This document shows positions 25,427 through 34,927 of a DNA stretch of 64,000 nucleotides, piece by piece. The position numbers and the translations under genes were made by a program. The stretch spans positions 4,591,501 to 4,655,500 of the forward strand of contig NZ_CP030041.1 of NCBI RefSeq assembly GCF_003260975.1, in the 5' to 3' direction. The notes under the pieces are model-generated. The model searched no databases. It worked only from the letters and a program-made list of their open reading frames with translations, and was not told where the DNA came from. Origin of the DNA: Echinicola strongylocentroti (GTDB lineage: Bacteria; Bacteroidota; Bacteroidia; Cytophagales; Cyclobacteriaceae). How positions within the stretch are numbered: the stretch's first letter is position 1; each line of letters starts with the position of its first letter.

Positions 25427-25654
25427 GGGTGTTTGAGTTTTGTTATGTAGTATAACCTTGGCTTTTGCTGAAATGATGCCATCTTTTATTATTGCCTAAT
25501 TTAGTGAATTAAAACAGGTTTTGTTGTATTTTGTGTTCAAAAATGAACAAAAATAGGTCGATTTTGAACGGTTTATAAATCTACCTTTGGATTCTTTTTA
25601 ATCCCTTCCAAAATGTATTACCTTTAGCTTTATTCACAAAAAAGAAATAATTAA

Positions 25655-26083
25655 ATGTCTGTAGCAACTAAAGGAAGTACCGTAAAAGTACATTACACAG
25701 GTAAGTTAAAAGACGGAACAGTATTCGATTCTTCTGAAAACAGAGAGCCACTACAATTTACTTTGGGAGATGGTAATATGATCCAAGGTTTTGATACTGC
25801 TGTAAACGGAATGGAAGTAGGACAGGACAAGAGCATCACCGTCCCTTGCGCAGAAGCGTATGGTGATAAGAGAGATGATATGATGATCGATGTACCTGTA
25901 GAGCAAGTGCCTGCAGACATTAAACCTGAGGTGGGCATGGATCTTTCCATTCAGAACCAACAGGGACAACCAGTGCCTGTAAAGGTAGTGGGGGTTGATG
26001 AACAAAAAATCACCTTAGATGCCAATCATCCATTGGCAGGTGAGGATTTGGTATTTGATATCAAATTGGTAGAAGTAGAATAA
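25655..26083 (+). CDS. FKBP-type peptidyl-prolyl isomerase, SlyD-like
   Basis: 142 residues. FKBP half-sites VKVHYTGKLKDGTVFDSS and FDIKLVEVE flank an insert-in-flap domain (AYGDKRDDMMIDVPVEQVPA), the architecture of SlyD chaperone-isomerases. The metal-binding His/Cys-rich tail of E. coli SlyD is absent. It is cytoplasmic and helps fold proline-limited proteins. Monocistronic, with its own terminator. A TACCTTTG box at 25582-25589 may be its -7 element. Confidence 0.9.
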   Translation: MSVATKGSTVKVHYTGKLKDGTVFDSSENREPLQFTLGDGNMIQGFDTAVNGMEVGQDKSITVPCAEAYGDKRDDMMIDVPVEQVPADIKPEVGMDLSIQNQQGQPVPVKVVGVDEQKITLDANHPLAGEDLVFDIKLVEVE

Positions 26084-26112
26084 GAAAGTGATTTCTTAGG
26101 ATTAAAAAACTA

Positions 26113-26135
26113 AAAGCCCGGTTTAGCCGGGCTTT
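26113..26135 (+). terminator. Terminator of the FKBP gene
   Basis: AAAGCCCGG and CCGGGCTTT pair around a 5-base loop and are followed by six T residues; it starts 30 bp after the stop. The T-rich end reaches the stop codon of the convergent gene, which it may also serve. Confidence 0.8.
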
Positions 26136-26136
26136 T

Positions 26137-26613
26137 TTATTTTTCCAGTGTGCTGTCCCCTTTGTGATCAGAAGTTACCTTGGTGCTGGCCGTGTCTTGC
26201 TTTTTGACACCCTGTGGGTTGGCGTAGATGCTCTTGGTTTTATTGTACTTGGAATTGCCTACTTCCACCACAAATAACTCACTGTTGATATGGGAAAAAT
26301 CATACGATTTCTGTTTCCCGTCTTTGGGAACGATTGTGTCTTCCATGATCAAATTCCCGATAATGTCAAATATTTTTACCGAAGTGTTATTCTGGATATT
26401 GTCCTCTAGGATGATCTTGAATTTTTTGGCGCCTGTGGATTTTAAGTTAAAATCTACATCGGGCTTATTCAGGTTTTTCGGGAATGTGATATTGTTTTCC
26501 GATTTTTTGAGGAAATTCTGGGCATAGAATTTTCCATAAGTACCGGGAAGTACCCATAGGCCAATGGCCAGAAAAACAATATGTAAAAGCTTACTTGGTA
26601 AATGTTTTCTCAT
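26137..26613 (-). CDS. Secreted protein with T9SS sorting-domain-like fold
   Basis: About 158 residues from ATG 26613 (a TTG at 26631 is less likely). A signal peptide (LLHIVFLAIGLWVLPGTYG) is followed by a region with the rhythm of a type A Por-secretion sorting domain: FKIILEDNIQNNTSVKIFDI, then IGNLIMED, YDFSHINSELFVVEVGNS and a final TKSIYANP. Unlike cargo proteins it has almost nothing before this module, and a Lys/Asp-rich tail follows it. It may be a stand-alone domain or an adhesin remnant. No function assigned. Confidence 0.6.
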   Translation of the reverse strand: MRKHLPSKLLHIVFLAIGLWVLPGTYGKFYAQNFLKKSENNITFPKNLNKPDVDFNLKSTGAKKFKIILEDNIQNNTSVKIFDIIGNLIMEDTIVPKDGKQKSYDFSHINSELFVVEVGNSKYNKTKSIYANPQGVKKQDTASTKVTSDHKGDSTLEK

Positions 26614-26824
26614 CGGGTCGCAAAATTGCAAAAATCAAACCAGATTTCGAATCAATTTCCTGTTTTTATTGGAAATATTCTAAAAAATCTAGCAATTCTT
26701 CTGATTAATATTCGTTAAGGGAGGAATATGGGGGTAAAAGTGCTGAAAATAATTCTTTTTATGCCGATAGTAACCTTTTTGTCCATTGTTAAATATGGTT
26801 AAAATTGTGGACGAGGTGTAGAGT

Positions 26825-27652
26825 CTATTCTATGGTGAACAGATTGTCAGGTAAGTCGTAAGAGCTTACATGGTCTATTGTGTAAAAAGCCACCGTTTCC
26901 TTTCCTATTGCCACGGCAGTAGCAGGCTGGGGAAGAGGGGTCTTTTTACTGGCTCCACTGAGGTAATTGGTGATGATGAGCATGTTTTCTTCGATATGTA
27001 GGAGATGGTTCCCATGCACAGCTAATTTTTGATCCGTGACAATGGGCAGGTTTCCCAGGTAGTTGCTTTGGTTGTCTAGTAAAAAGATGCCTTTTTCTCC
27101 TGCATTGATGAAAACCATATTTTTGGATTCCAAGATTTCCCTTACGGTCCAGCTTCCTCCTGGGATGATCAGGTTGAGTGGCTGATCCTGAAGGACCGTA
27201 TTTCGCTGGTAGTCCCATTGGAGCAAGTGGTAGTTGGATTCATCAAAAAGCCAAATTTTAAGGTTGTTGCCCAGTGAGGCAGCGCGGATATTGCCAAAAT
27301 TACTGGATGTCAATCTGGCCGAATAAAGTGGCTTTAAGAACCTGTCCAGTATTTCGATTTGCTGAAGATCCCGGGAAAAGGTGAAAATATTCAATGTCTT
27401 CGAGGCTTCAAGCTGCTGGAGCATACCTTGGAAGGATGGAGAATAGAGATTGGTAGAGTCAGGGGATGTGTGGTAGAATACCGTTATATTTCCTTCGTTG
27501 TCGGCAGTAAAGAGATTGTCCTCATTGTCGAAGTCTACTAATGAAATGGTGAGGGAATCACAGGTCAATCGATGGCTCCACCGTATCTCTTGGGCTAGAA
27601 TGACCTTTATGGACAATAGTGTCACAAGCAGTGTAAAGCAGGGCCGTTTCAT
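26825..27652 (-). CDS. Exported beta-propeller-like hypothetical protein
   Basis: 275 residues with a signal peptide (FTLLVTLLSIKVILAQ). The rest is repeated short beta segments (EDNLFTADNEGNITVFYHTS; NIRAASLGNNLKIWLFDESN; LDNQSNYLGNLPIV), suggesting a small propeller. Its ATG overlaps the lpxH stop by 4 bp, so it is the downstream partner of an LPS biosynthesis gene. I believe this gene order recurs in Bacteroidota. It might serve outer-membrane assembly, but only context supports that. Confidence 0.7.
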   Translation of the reverse strand: MKRPCFTLLVTLLSIKVILAQEIRWSHRLTCDSLTISLVDFDNEDNLFTADNEGNITVFYHTSPDSTNLYSPSFQGMLQQLEASKTLNIFTFSRDLQQIEILDRFLKPLYSARLTSSNFGNIRAASLGNNLKIWLFDESNYHLLQWDYQRNTVLQDQPLNLIIPGGSWTVREILESKNMVFINAGEKGIFLLDNQSNYLGNLPIVTDQKLAVHGNHLLHIEENMLIITNYLSGASKKTPLPQPATAVAIGKETVAFYTIDHVSSYDLPDNLFTIE

Positions 27653-28413
27653 TCTTCAAAAACTGAAAGTTCAAATTTTTCCCCATCAAAAACACCAAAT
27701 GTGTATTGGCTTACCCATTCACCAAGATTATAATACATGGAGTTTTTTCCGACTTCCAGTGCCAATGGCAAATGGCGGTGGCCAAAAATGTAATAGTCAA
27801 AATGCATCTTTTGCTCCACGTCCTTACAATATTGCCAGAGCCATTCATCGCTACCTTTAAAGGTGTCTTCATTTTTGGCCTGATTGCTGATACGGCTACT
27901 TCCTGACCATTTTTGAGCTATCCAGATACCGATATCAGGATGCAGCCATCTGAAAAGGCCTTGGCAAAATTTATTGGTGAAGATTTTTTTTAGCAATTTA
28001 TAGTTGTTGTCCCCAGGTCCGAGTCCATCCCCATGGCCTATTAAGAATTTTTTTTCGCCTATTTCCAAGGTGATAGGATGATGAAAAACGGGTATGTCCA
28101 GCTCTTGGGTGAAGTAATCATTCATCCACAAGTCATGGTTGCCTGTAAAGAAAATAACAGGAATGCCTTTGTCTTTTAGTTGGGAAATTTTGCTGATAAA
28201 TTTGATATAGCCCTTGGGAATGACCTTGTCATACTCAAACCAAAAATCAAAAATGTCTCCGACCAAGAAAATAGCTTCTGCAGTGTCTTCTATATGGTCC
28301 AGCCAGCGGATGATTTTATCTTCTCGCTTTTTACTGGTAAGGTGATCTGGAGCCCCAAGATGAAAGTCGGAAGCGAAATAGACCTTTTTGCCGGATGTAA
28401 GTTGGATGTTCAT
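27649..28413 (-). CDS. lpxH: UDP-2,3-diacylglucosamine pyrophosphohydrolase LpxH
   Basis: 254 residues from ATG 28413; the frame continues to a TTG at 28434 but the ATG is preferred. Metallophosphoesterase motifs are in order: SDFHLG (Asp16, His18), VGDIFDFW, TGNHDLWM, GHGDGLGPGDNNYK and FGHRHLP. The GDNNYK segment and length match the Bacteroidota LpxH group, which makes lipid X in lipid A synthesis at the inner membrane. Overlaps the downstream exported protein gene by 4 bp. Confidence 0.88.
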   Translation of the reverse strand: MNIQLTSGKKVYFASDFHLGAPDHLTSKKREDKIIRWLDHIEDTAEAIFLVGDIFDFWFEYDKVIPKGYIKFISKISQLKDKGIPVIFFTGNHDLWMNDYFTQELDIPVFHHPITLEIGEKKFLIGHGDGLGPGDNNYKLLKKIFTNKFCQGLFRWLHPDIGIWIAQKWSGSSRISNQAKNEDTFKGSDEWLWQYCKDVEQKMHFDYYIFGHRHLPLALEVGKNSMYYNLGEWVSQYTFGVFDGEKFELSVFEE

Positions 28414-28596
28414 GGAGCTCTTGAAGTGTTCCAAAGGAATGGTGTTGAGTTTAACTGGCCGATGTAGACATGTTTGTCGGTACCAGGCCTGTTTTAGTTC
28501 GATTTATATAGCAAATGATTAGCCAAAAATAACAATCTTTTGAGATTAGAAAAACGTAGTCTGGGAGATGCAGGAGGTTAGGCTCCCGAATATAAA

Positions 28597-28632
28597 AAAA
28601 GGCCTTCCATTAGGAAAATGGAAGGCCTTTTT
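28597..28632 (-). terminator. Terminator of ftsH
   Basis: AAAAGGCCTTCCATT (28597-28611) pairs with AATGGAAGGCCTTTTT (28617-28632) with a 5-base loop; on the minus strand the stem is followed by a T-run. It lies 22 bp after the ftsH stop, separating ftsH from lpxH. Confidence 0.8.
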
Positions 28633-28654
28633 GACTAGTTGATATCATTTACTG

Positions 28655-30709
28655 TTATTCTTTTTTCTCACTAAGGCTTTCTTCGATATCTGAAGGTCCG
28701 CTCTTGGAGTTGGAATTACCAGTGGTGTCTTCATTTTTACTGTCTTTCTTGTCGTCCACTTTTTTGGTGAAGGCCTCATAGGTGGTTTCCTTATCAAAAG
28801 GACGCTTGCCAATCAGCTTTTCCAAATCGGACTGGAAGATGATTTCTTTTTCCAATAACTCTTGGGCCAATTTCTCCAGTTCAGGTTTTCGTTGATTGAG
28901 GAGTTGCTTAGTCCTGTCATAGGCGAAGCTGATCAGCTTCCTCACCTCTTCATCGATTGTCTCTGCGGTAGCTTCTGAGTAGGGCTTGTCGAATTTATAC
29001 TCGCTGCCTTTGCTGTCATAGAAAGACACGTTACCGATTTTATCATTCATCCCATAAATAGAAACGATGCTATAGGCCATTTTGGTGACCCTTTCCAGGT
29101 CACTAAGTGCACCAGTGGATATTTTGCTAAAGATGATTTCTTCAGCCGCACGGCCTCCTAGGGTCATGCACATCTCATCGATAAGCTGCTCTGTTTGATA
29201 GAGGAATTGCTCCTTTGGAAGGTATTGGGCATAACCCAAGGCTGCAATCCCGCGTGGTACGATACTTACTTTTACCAGCGGATCTGCATGCTCCAAGAAC
29301 CACCCTGCTACGGCGTGGCCTGCTTCGTGATAAGCCACGATTTGTTTTTCCTCCGGAGAAATTATCTTGTTCTTTTTCTCCAGTCCTCCGATGACACGGT
29401 CCACGGCATCTTGGAAGTCTTCCATGTCCACAGCTGTTTTGTTTTTACGGGCAGCGATCAGGGCCGCTTCGTTACATACATTGGCTATTTCAGCTCCTGC
29501 AAAGCCTGGTGTTTGCGCAGCCAGCTTTTTGGGGTCTATGTCTGAATTGGTCTTGATAGGTGCTAAGTGAACCTTGAAAATAGCTTCTCGTCCTACTATA
29601 TCCGGCTTGTCAATACTGATCTGACGGTCAAATCGTCCAGGTCTTAGCAATGCACTGTCCAATACATCAGGACGGTTGGTTGCTGCCAATACAATGACGC
29701 CTGTGTCGGTGCCAAAGCCATCCATCTCTACCAAAAGCGAGTTTAGCGTGTTTTCGCGCTCGTCATTGGAGCCGGGCATTTGGCCTTTTCCACGTGATCT
29801 ACCGATGGCATCTATTTCATCAATAAAGATGATACAAGGAGCTTTTTCTTTGGCTTGCTTAAAGAGGTCACGGACCCTTGCTGCACCTACACCGACGAAC
29901 ATTTCCACGAAATCAGAACCTGATAACGTAAAGAATGGTACGCCTGCTTCACCTGCTACGGCTTTTGCCAAGAGGGTTTTACCGGTACCGGGAGGGCCTA
30001 CCAATAGAGCTCCTTTAGGAATCTTACCACCCAATTTGGTGAATTTGGATGGGTTTTTTAGAAATTCTACGATTTCCTGTACTTCTTCTTTTGCCTCATC
30101 TAAGCCTGCCACATTGCCAAAAGTGATCTTCACCTTGTTTTCAGCGTCAAACAACTGGGCTTTGGACTTTCCGACATTGAAGATTTGTCCGCCCGGTCCA
30201 CTTGGGCCTGCCATTCTTCTCATCATGATCCAGAATAGGAAGAATACCAACAACAAGAATCCAAAACTTCCAAACCAGTTGCCCCAGCTTTCTTCCGCCC
30301 TTGTCTTGTAACCGATCTGGTCTTCTTCGGGAAGCTTGGCTTCCAGGGTTTCAAAATCTTCGATAAACTTGTCAACCGATGCTACAGTGACTTTGTAATG
30401 CGGCCCTGTAGGGTTGAAGAAGGGGTTTTGGGACTCCAGTTCGTCCTTGTATCGTTGGTTTTGTAATGCTCCTTCTTTGAGGGTGACTTCTACATAGTTT
30501 TGATTGTAGATCACCTCTACATTTTTGACATCGTTACTCAGTACCATTTCCTCAAACCGCTTCATGGTGACATCGATCATGGCACTGCGTTGGTTAAACC
30601 ATGTGATGCCTATCAGCACAATCACCGCAGTGACAATCAGCCACAGCTGGAAATTGGGCTTTTGGGGAGGTTTGGGAATGAACTTTTTATTTTTGTTTTT
30701 ATCACTCAT
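28655..30709 (-). CDS. ftsH: ATP-dependent zinc metalloprotease FtsH
   Basis: 684 residues. Membrane helices lie near residues 17-37 and 145-165 with a periplasmic domain between. The AAA+ module has Walker A GPPGTGKT (238-245), [17 protein letters not shown] (pore loop and second region of homology context), Walker B IIFIDEID and the arginine-finger stretch RPGRFDRQI. The protease has HEAGH (461-465) binding zinc and a downstream Asp. A charged Ser/Lys/Asp-rich tail ends the protein. It degrades membrane and regulatory proteins, including LPS enzymes in other bacteria. Placed after rsfS. Confidence 0.97.
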   Translation of the reverse strand: MSDKNKNKKFIPKPPQKPNFQLWLIVTAVIVLIGITWFNQRSAMIDVTMKRFEEMVLSNDVKNVEVIYNQNYVEVTLKEGALQNQRYKDELESQNPFFNPTGPHYKVTVASVDKFIEDFETLEAKLPEEDQIGYKTRAEESWGNWFGSFGFLLLVFFLFWIMMRRMAGPSGPGGQIFNVGKSKAQLFDAENKVKITFGNVAGLDEAKEEVQEIVEFLKNPSKFTKLGGKIPKGALLVGPPGTGKTLLAKAVAGEAGVPFFTLSGSDFVEMFVGVGAARVRDLFKQAKEKAPCIIFIDEIDAIGRSRGKGQMPGSNDERENTLNSLLVEMDGFGTDTGVIVLAATNRPDVLDSALLRPGRFDRQISIDKPDIVGREAIFKVHLAPIKTNSDIDPKKLAAQTPGFAGAEIANVCNEAALIAARKNKTAVDMEDFQDAVDRVIGGLEKKNKIISPEEKQIVAYHEAGHAVAGWFLEHADPLVKVSIVPRGIAALGYAQYLPKEQFLYQTEQLIDEMCMTLGGRAAEEIIFSKISTGALSDLERVTKMAYSIVSIYGMNDKIGNVSFYDSKGSEYKFDKPYSEATAETIDEEVRKLISFAYDRTKQLLNQRKPELEKLAQELLEKEIIFQSDLEKLIGKRPFDKETTYEAFTKKVDDKKDSKNEDTTGNSNSKSGPSDIEESLSEKKE

Positions 30710-30772
30710 CGTTTAATAATTAATTCAATGACTTTAGGTACAACGAACTGAAAAAATGAAAGTTTACGATAC

Positions 30773-31120
30773 TTAACTTATTTCGGTGATTTTGGCATCA
30801 CCCCATAATTCTTCAAGTCCGTAAAAATTTCTTTTATCTTTTAAGAAAATATGCGCCACCACATCAATAAAGTCCACCAAGACCCATTGATTGGTGCTTT
30901 TTCCTTCATTTCTCCAAGGTTTTTCTTTATGGGATTTGTAAACTTCTTCTTCTACGGCATCAGATATCGCCTCGATTTGTTTGTCAGATGAGCCAGAACA
31001 AATCACAAAAAAATCAGAAACAGAATTGTTAATTTCCCGCAAATCCATCACCACTATATCGGAAGCTTTTTTATCTTCCATTCCTTTTACGATTATTTTA
31101 CTCAGCTCTTCTGCTGTCAT
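30773..31120 (-). CDS. rsfS: Ribosome silencing factor RsfS
   Basis: 115 residues with the RsfS/Iojap pattern: KASDIVVMDLREINNSVSDF followed by FVICSGSSDKQIEAISDAVE, and near the end WVLVDFIDVVAHIFLKDKRN and FYGLEELWGDA. It binds ribosomal protein uL14 and blocks subunit joining when nutrients fall. It is upstream of ftsH on the same strand with a 63-bp gap, and divergent from birA. Confidence 0.93.
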   Translation of the reverse strand: MTAEELSKIIVKGMEDKKASDIVVMDLREINNSVSDFFVICSGSSDKQIEAISDAVEEEVYKSHKEKPWRNEGKSTNQWVLVDFIDVVAHIFLKDKRNFYGLEELWGDAKITEIS

Positions 31121-31214
31121 ACTTTTTGTTTGTAATTTTACTTTTACTTTTACTTTAGGCGTTACAATAAAAGGTTAAATATCCTTATTGTAAGACAAAA
31201 TAACTAATTATTTT

Positions 31215-31973
31215 ATGCATAAAATCCTTGCCAATACTGTTTTTCTGGGTAAAGATATCATTTACATGACAGAGTGTCACTCTACTAATGATATAGCCTC
31301 TGCCAAAATCAAAGATGGTACCGTAAAGGAAGGCAGTATTGTCCTTACGGATAAGCAAACGAAAGGTCGAGGACAGCGGGGGAACAGGTGGTACAGTGAG
31401 CCTGGTAAAAACCTTACTTTTTCACTGGTATTGGCGCCCGTTTTCCTTTCTCCTGGGGCTCAGTTTGATTTGAACAGGATGATCTCAAAGGCGGTGAAAG
31501 ATGCTCTGAACCGGTATGCAGACGGGATAATGGTAAAATGGCCCAATGACATTGTCCATACCACCCAGGGCAAACTTGGTGGTATCCTGATAGAAAACAG
31601 CCTGACACAATCGCGCATAGAAACATCGGTGGTGGGAATAGGTCTAAACCTCAACCAAGTGGATTTTGCCCTTCCTGGCCCTGTCTCCTTAGCCGTTTTG
31701 TCAGGTCGTCAGGTGGATAAATGGGAATTGCTGAATGAGATCCTCGTGGAAATCGAAAAACGCTATATCCAAGTAAAGAAAGGGAGAGTGGATAAATTGA
31801 GAGAAGAGTATTGGCAGGATCTCTATCTCCGTGAAGAATGGGCCACTTATGAAGATGCCAGCGGAATTTACGAAGGAATGATCACCGGAATTACCCCGGA
31901 GGGGAGGTTGATCATCAAGAAAAAGGACGGAAAAGTAAACCAATATGCATTTAAGGAGGTTAAATTTCTGTGA
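31215..31973 (+). CDS. birA: Biotin--[acetyl-CoA-carboxylase] ligase
   Basis: 252 residues. The catalytic loop GRGQRGNRWYSEPGKNLTFS and VKWPNDIV with its active-site Lys are plain, as is the C-terminal SH3-like domain (EWATYEDASGIYEGMITGIT). The N-terminal DNA-binding domain of E. coli BirA is missing, so this is a class I ligase that only attaches biotin to carboxylase subunits and does not repress transcription. Divergent from rsfS, as is usual in the phylum. Confidence 0.92.
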   Translation: MHKILANTVFLGKDIIYMTECHSTNDIASAKIKDGTVKEGSIVLTDKQTKGRGQRGNRWYSEPGKNLTFSLVLAPVFLSPGAQFDLNRMISKAVKDALNRYADGIMVKWPNDIVHTTQGKLGGILIENSLTQSRIETSVVGIGLNLNQVDFALPGPVSLAVLSGRQVDKWELLNEILVEIEKRYIQVKKGRVDKLREEYWQDLYLREEWATYEDASGIYEGMITGITPEGRLIIKKKDGKVNQYAFKEVKFL

Positions 31974-32008
31974 GCGAGGTAATATTTCATAATGTCTTCA
32001 GGATTGAG

Positions 32009-32016
32009 TAAATTTG
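32009..32016 (+). promoter_or_regulatory. Probable ahcY promoter -7 box
   Basis: TAAATTTG matches the Bacteroidota -7 consensus TAnnTTTG exactly and lies 33 bases before the ahcY ATG in the 76-bp gap after birA. A -33 element is only weakly suggested by TTTCA about 20 bases upstream. No SAH riboswitch fold was evident. Confidence 0.4.
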
Positions 32017-32049
32017 TAAGCTGAAAATTTTGATAAAAATCATAACTAC

Positions 32050-33366
32050 ATGTCAGAAACTAAATCAAAGTACGTCAAGTATAAAGTAAAAGATATTTCT
32101 TTGGCCGATTGGGGGCGCAAGGAAATCAGATTGGCTGAAGCAGAGATGCCAGGTTTGATGGCATTGAGAGCCGAGTATGGAGCATCCAAGCCGCTGCAAG
32201 GTGCCAGAATAGCAGGTTGTCTCCACATGACCATCCAGACTGCCGTGTTGATCGAGACATTGGTGGAGCTTGGGGCTGAGGTGACTTGGTCTTCTTGTAA
32301 TATCTTTTCCACGCAGGACCATGCTGCCGCAGCCATTGCTGCTGCTGGCATTCCGGTTTATGCATGGAAAGGAATGAATGAAGAAGAGTTTGACTGGTGT
32401 ATTGAGCAGACCTTGTTTTTTGGTGAAGATAAGGAGCCTTTGAACATGATCCTGGATGATGGTGGAGATTTGACCAATATGGTATTGGACAGATTCCCTG
32501 AGTTGGTCAAGGATATCAAAGGTGTTTCGGAAGAAACCACCACTGGTGTGCATAGGCTTTACGAACGGATGAAAAATGGTACCCTTCCTATGCCGGCCAT
32601 CAACGTCAACGATTCGGTGACCAAGTCAAAATTTGACAATAAATATGGCTGTAAGGAGTCATTGGTAGATGCCATCAGAAGAGCTACTGATGTGATGCTT
32701 GCAGGAAAAGTAGCAGTGGTAGCCGGATATGGGGATGTAGGAAAAGGTTCTGCAGCTTCCTTAAGAGGTGCTGGCGCTAGGGTGATCGTGACCGAAATCG
32801 ATCCTATCTGTGCCCTTCAGGCGTCCATGGATGGTTTTGAAGTCAAGAAAATGATCAACGCTGCTGCTGAAGCAGATATCGTGGTGACCGCTACCGGTAA
32901 TAAGGACATTATCACTGGCGAGCATTTCAAAGTGATGAAGGACAAAGCCATCGTTTGTAACATCGGACACTTCGATAACGAAATCGATGTGGCTTGGCTA
33001 AACGAAAACTTCGGTGACACCAAAGACGAAATCAAACCCCAGGTGGACATCTATAATGTCAATGGCAATGATATCATCCTATTGGCAGAAGGAAGATTGG
33101 TGAACTTGGGCTGTGCCACTGGGCACCCATCATTCGTCATGTCCAACTCATTTACCAATCAGACATTGGCACAAATGGAGCTTTGGGGGAATACCGATCA
33201 GTACGAAAACAAAGTGTATGTGCTTCCTAAGCACCTTGATGAAAAGGTAGCCGCATTGCACCTAGGCAAACTAAGTGTGGAGCTGGATGAGCTTACCGAA
33301 GACCAAGCCAACTACATTGGTGTGGAAGTAGCTGGTCCATTCAAGCCTGATTATTACAGGTATTAA
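32050..33366 (+). CDS. ahcY: Adenosylhomocysteinase
   Basis: 438 residues. Substrate-site motifs are [33 protein letters not shown] and DDGGDLTN. The NAD-binding signature is [20 protein letters not shown], and the C-terminal dimer-swap tail ends PFKPDYYRY with the expected Lys and Tyr. It splits S-adenosylhomocysteine into adenosine and homocysteine, relieving inhibition of methyltransferases. Followed by its own terminator. Confidence 0.98.
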   Translation: MSETKSKYVKYKVKDISLADWGRKEIRLAEAEMPGLMALRAEYGASKPLQGARIAGCLHMTIQTAVLIETLVELGAEVTWSSCNIFSTQDHAAAAIAAAGIPVYAWKGMNEEEFDWCIEQTLFFGEDKEPLNMILDDGGDLTNMVLDRFPELVKDIKGVSEETTTGVHRLYERMKNGTLPMPAINVNDSVTKSKFDNKYGCKESLVDAIRRATDVMLAGKVAVVAGYGDVGKGSAASLRGAGARVIVTEIDPICALQASMDGFEVKKMINAAAEADIVVTATGNKDIITGEHFKVMKDKAIVCNIGHFDNEIDVAWLNENFGDTKDEIKPQVDIYNVNGNDIILLAEGRLVNLGCATGHPSFVMSNSFTNQTLAQMELWGNTDQYENKVYVLPKHLDEKVAALHLGKLSVELDELTEDQANYIGVEVAGPFKPDYYRY

Positions 33367-33396
33367 GCTGACAAATACATATAATGTTTAAAAAAG

Positions 33397-33420
33397 AAGG
33401 CCACTTTCGAGTGGCCTTTT
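33397..33420 (+). terminator. Terminator of ahcY
   Basis: AAGGCCACT (33397-33405) and AGTGGCCTT (33410-33418) pair around TTCG and run into six T residues. The family A repeat begins within the T-run, so this repeat landed or recombined exactly at the terminator. Beyond the repeat, 33596-33802 has no gene, only a small hairpin (AACTTGGG/CCCAAGTT, 33696-33720). Confidence 0.75.
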
Positions 33421-33595
33421 TTAACCCGGATTATGCATTAGGAATCGTAGTGAGAGCTGAAATTGCAAGAAAATCAGTTAGTTTGGAGGCATTAGCGTAG
33501 CACCGCTACGGTTATGCCGAAAACTAAAGTGAAACGGCTGATTTTGAAGCAGTTTAAGGTCGCAACAGATAGGCTAATGCATATTCCGGGTTTAA
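33421..33595. repeat. Family A palindromic element, copy 2 (175 bp)
   Basis: Ends TTAACCCGGATTATGCATTA and GCATATTCCGGGTTTAA are inverted. The centre folds on CGTAGC-ACC-GCTACG (33496-33510), flanked by GGCAT/ATGCC, TTAGTTT/AAACTAA and AAAATCAG/CTGATTTT pairs. The full unit is therefore one long interrupted stem. Nearly identical to the copy after the GH3 gene. Confidence 0.75.
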
Positions 33596-33802
33596 TGTAG
33601 TACCGATTCTTTTTCTTGGGGTAAGATTGTTGGGACCCTCCGGTAGCGGCCGGGGTAGATATCCTGAGGATGGAGCCACAGAAACGTTTGGTAATAACTT
33701 GGGAGAGGTAACCCCAAGTTTGAGGGAGCAATTGATCAGAATGAACCTACAATTTTTTATATTGAGCCTATCACTGCTAATCACTGCTAAAATATAAACG
33801 CT

Positions 33803-34675
33803 ATGTCATATCTAAACGGAATGCTCAAACCGGATGCCCTGGAAGGAAAAAATATCCTGATCACCGGTGGCGGGACAGGGTTGGGAAGGTCCATGGGGAA
33901 ATACTTCCTAGAGCTTGGTGCCAACTTGATCATTACCAGCAGAAAGCTGGATGTCCTCCAGGAAGCAGCCAAGGAACTGGAATCAGAAGTCGGAAGAGGA
34001 AAGGTCATTCCGTTGGCCTGTGATATAAGAGCGGTGGAGCAGGTGGAGGCCATGTTTGAAAGCGCCGTGGAGCAGCTGGGGCATATCGATGTGGTAGTAA
34101 ACAATGCCGCTGGAAACTTTATCAGTCCTACCGAGCGGCTTTCAGCCAATGCCTTCCATACGGTCATCGACATCGTGCTCAAGGGTTCGGTAAATGTAAC
34201 CATGACAGCGGGTAAGCATTGGATCGACAGGAAGCAACCCGGGACTTTTTTGAACATCGTGACCACCTATGCTTGGACAGGCTCTGGATACGTGGTGCCC
34301 AGTGCCACGGCCAAAGCTGGTGTACTTGCGATGACCCGTTCGCTGGCGGTGGAATGGGCCAAATACGACCTCCGCTTCAATGCGATCGCTCCCGGGCCGT
34401 TTCCTACAGAGGGAGCCTGGAGTCGTTTGCTGCCGGGGGAGTTGGCTGAGAAATTTGATCCTGCCAAAAGAATTCCGCTGAAAAGGGTCGGAGAGCACCA
34501 GGAGCTAGCCAATTTGGCGGCTTATTTGGTGTCCGATTTTTCTGCATATGTGAATGGAGAGGTGATCACCATTGATGGTGGTGAGTGGTTAAACGGCGCA
34601 GGACAGTTCAGCCATCTGGATCAGATACCAGAAAAGTTATGGGACCAAATGGAGGCCATGCGTAAAAAGAAGTAA
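33803..34675 (+). CDS. SDR oxidoreductase, 2,4-dienoyl-CoA reductase-like
   Basis: 290 residues with the NADP-binding TGGGTGLGRSMGKYF, NNAAGNF and the late VNGEVITIDGGEWLNGAGQF. The usual YxxxK is replaced by SATAK (YVVPSATAKAGVLAMTRSLA), as in the dienoyl-CoA reductase branch, where Ser replaces Tyr. That suggests reduction of unsaturated fatty acyl-CoA esters in beta-oxidation. A perfect tandem 10-bp duplication (TCACTGCTAA at 33771-33790) lies just before the gene. Monocistronic. Confidence 0.82.
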   Translation: MSYLNGMLKPDALEGKNILITGGGTGLGRSMGKYFLELGANLIITSRKLDVLQEAAKELESEVGRGKVIPLACDIRAVEQVEAMFESAVEQLGHIDVVVNNAAGNFISPTERLSANAFHTVIDIVLKGSVNVTMTAGKHWIDRKQPGTFLNIVTTYAWTGSGYVVPSATAKAGVLAMTRSLAVEWAKYDLRFNAIAPGPFPTEGAWSRLLPGELAEKFDPAKRIPLKRVGEHQELANLAAYLVSDFSAYVNGEVITIDGGEWLNGAGQFSHLDQIPEKLWDQMEAMRKKK

Positions 34676-34676
34676 T

Positions 34677-34698
34677 AGATAGGCTAATGCATATTCCA
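34677..34698. repeat. Family A fragment (right end only)
   Basis: AGATAGGCTAATGCATATTCC follows the SDR stop and matches the right end of family A up to the final CCGGGTT. AATCCGGGTT at 34914-34923 may be another detached end. The gap 34676-34927 holds nothing else that I can name. Confidence 0.55.
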
Positions 34699-34927
34699 TC
34701 TAACTTCGGAAGGCTTTTGTACAGCGGAATTTGATATGGCCAGAGGGAGGTGTTGAATTTGTCTTTTAGCCTGAGTGGGGGCAATGTTTTTTGGACACAT
34801 TCCGCAAGGACTTGCCTCGGGTAAATTGATTACCGAATTTTCCCTATTGTGCCCTATGTGTTTATTGTGGTTATCAAATAAGTAGACTACTTTACTCTTT
34901 TTCGATGTCTTGGAATCCGGGTTGAAT

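Noticed and set aside
31974..32049. SAH riboswitch before ahcY
   Set aside because: The 76-bp gap is AT-rich without the paired GC-rich arms of that riboswitch; a simple promoter box explains it.
33596..33802. Possible gene remnant between the repeat and the SDR gene
   Set aside because: Short frames on both strands lack family features or plausible starts; only a small hairpin and a 10-bp tandem duplication are visible.
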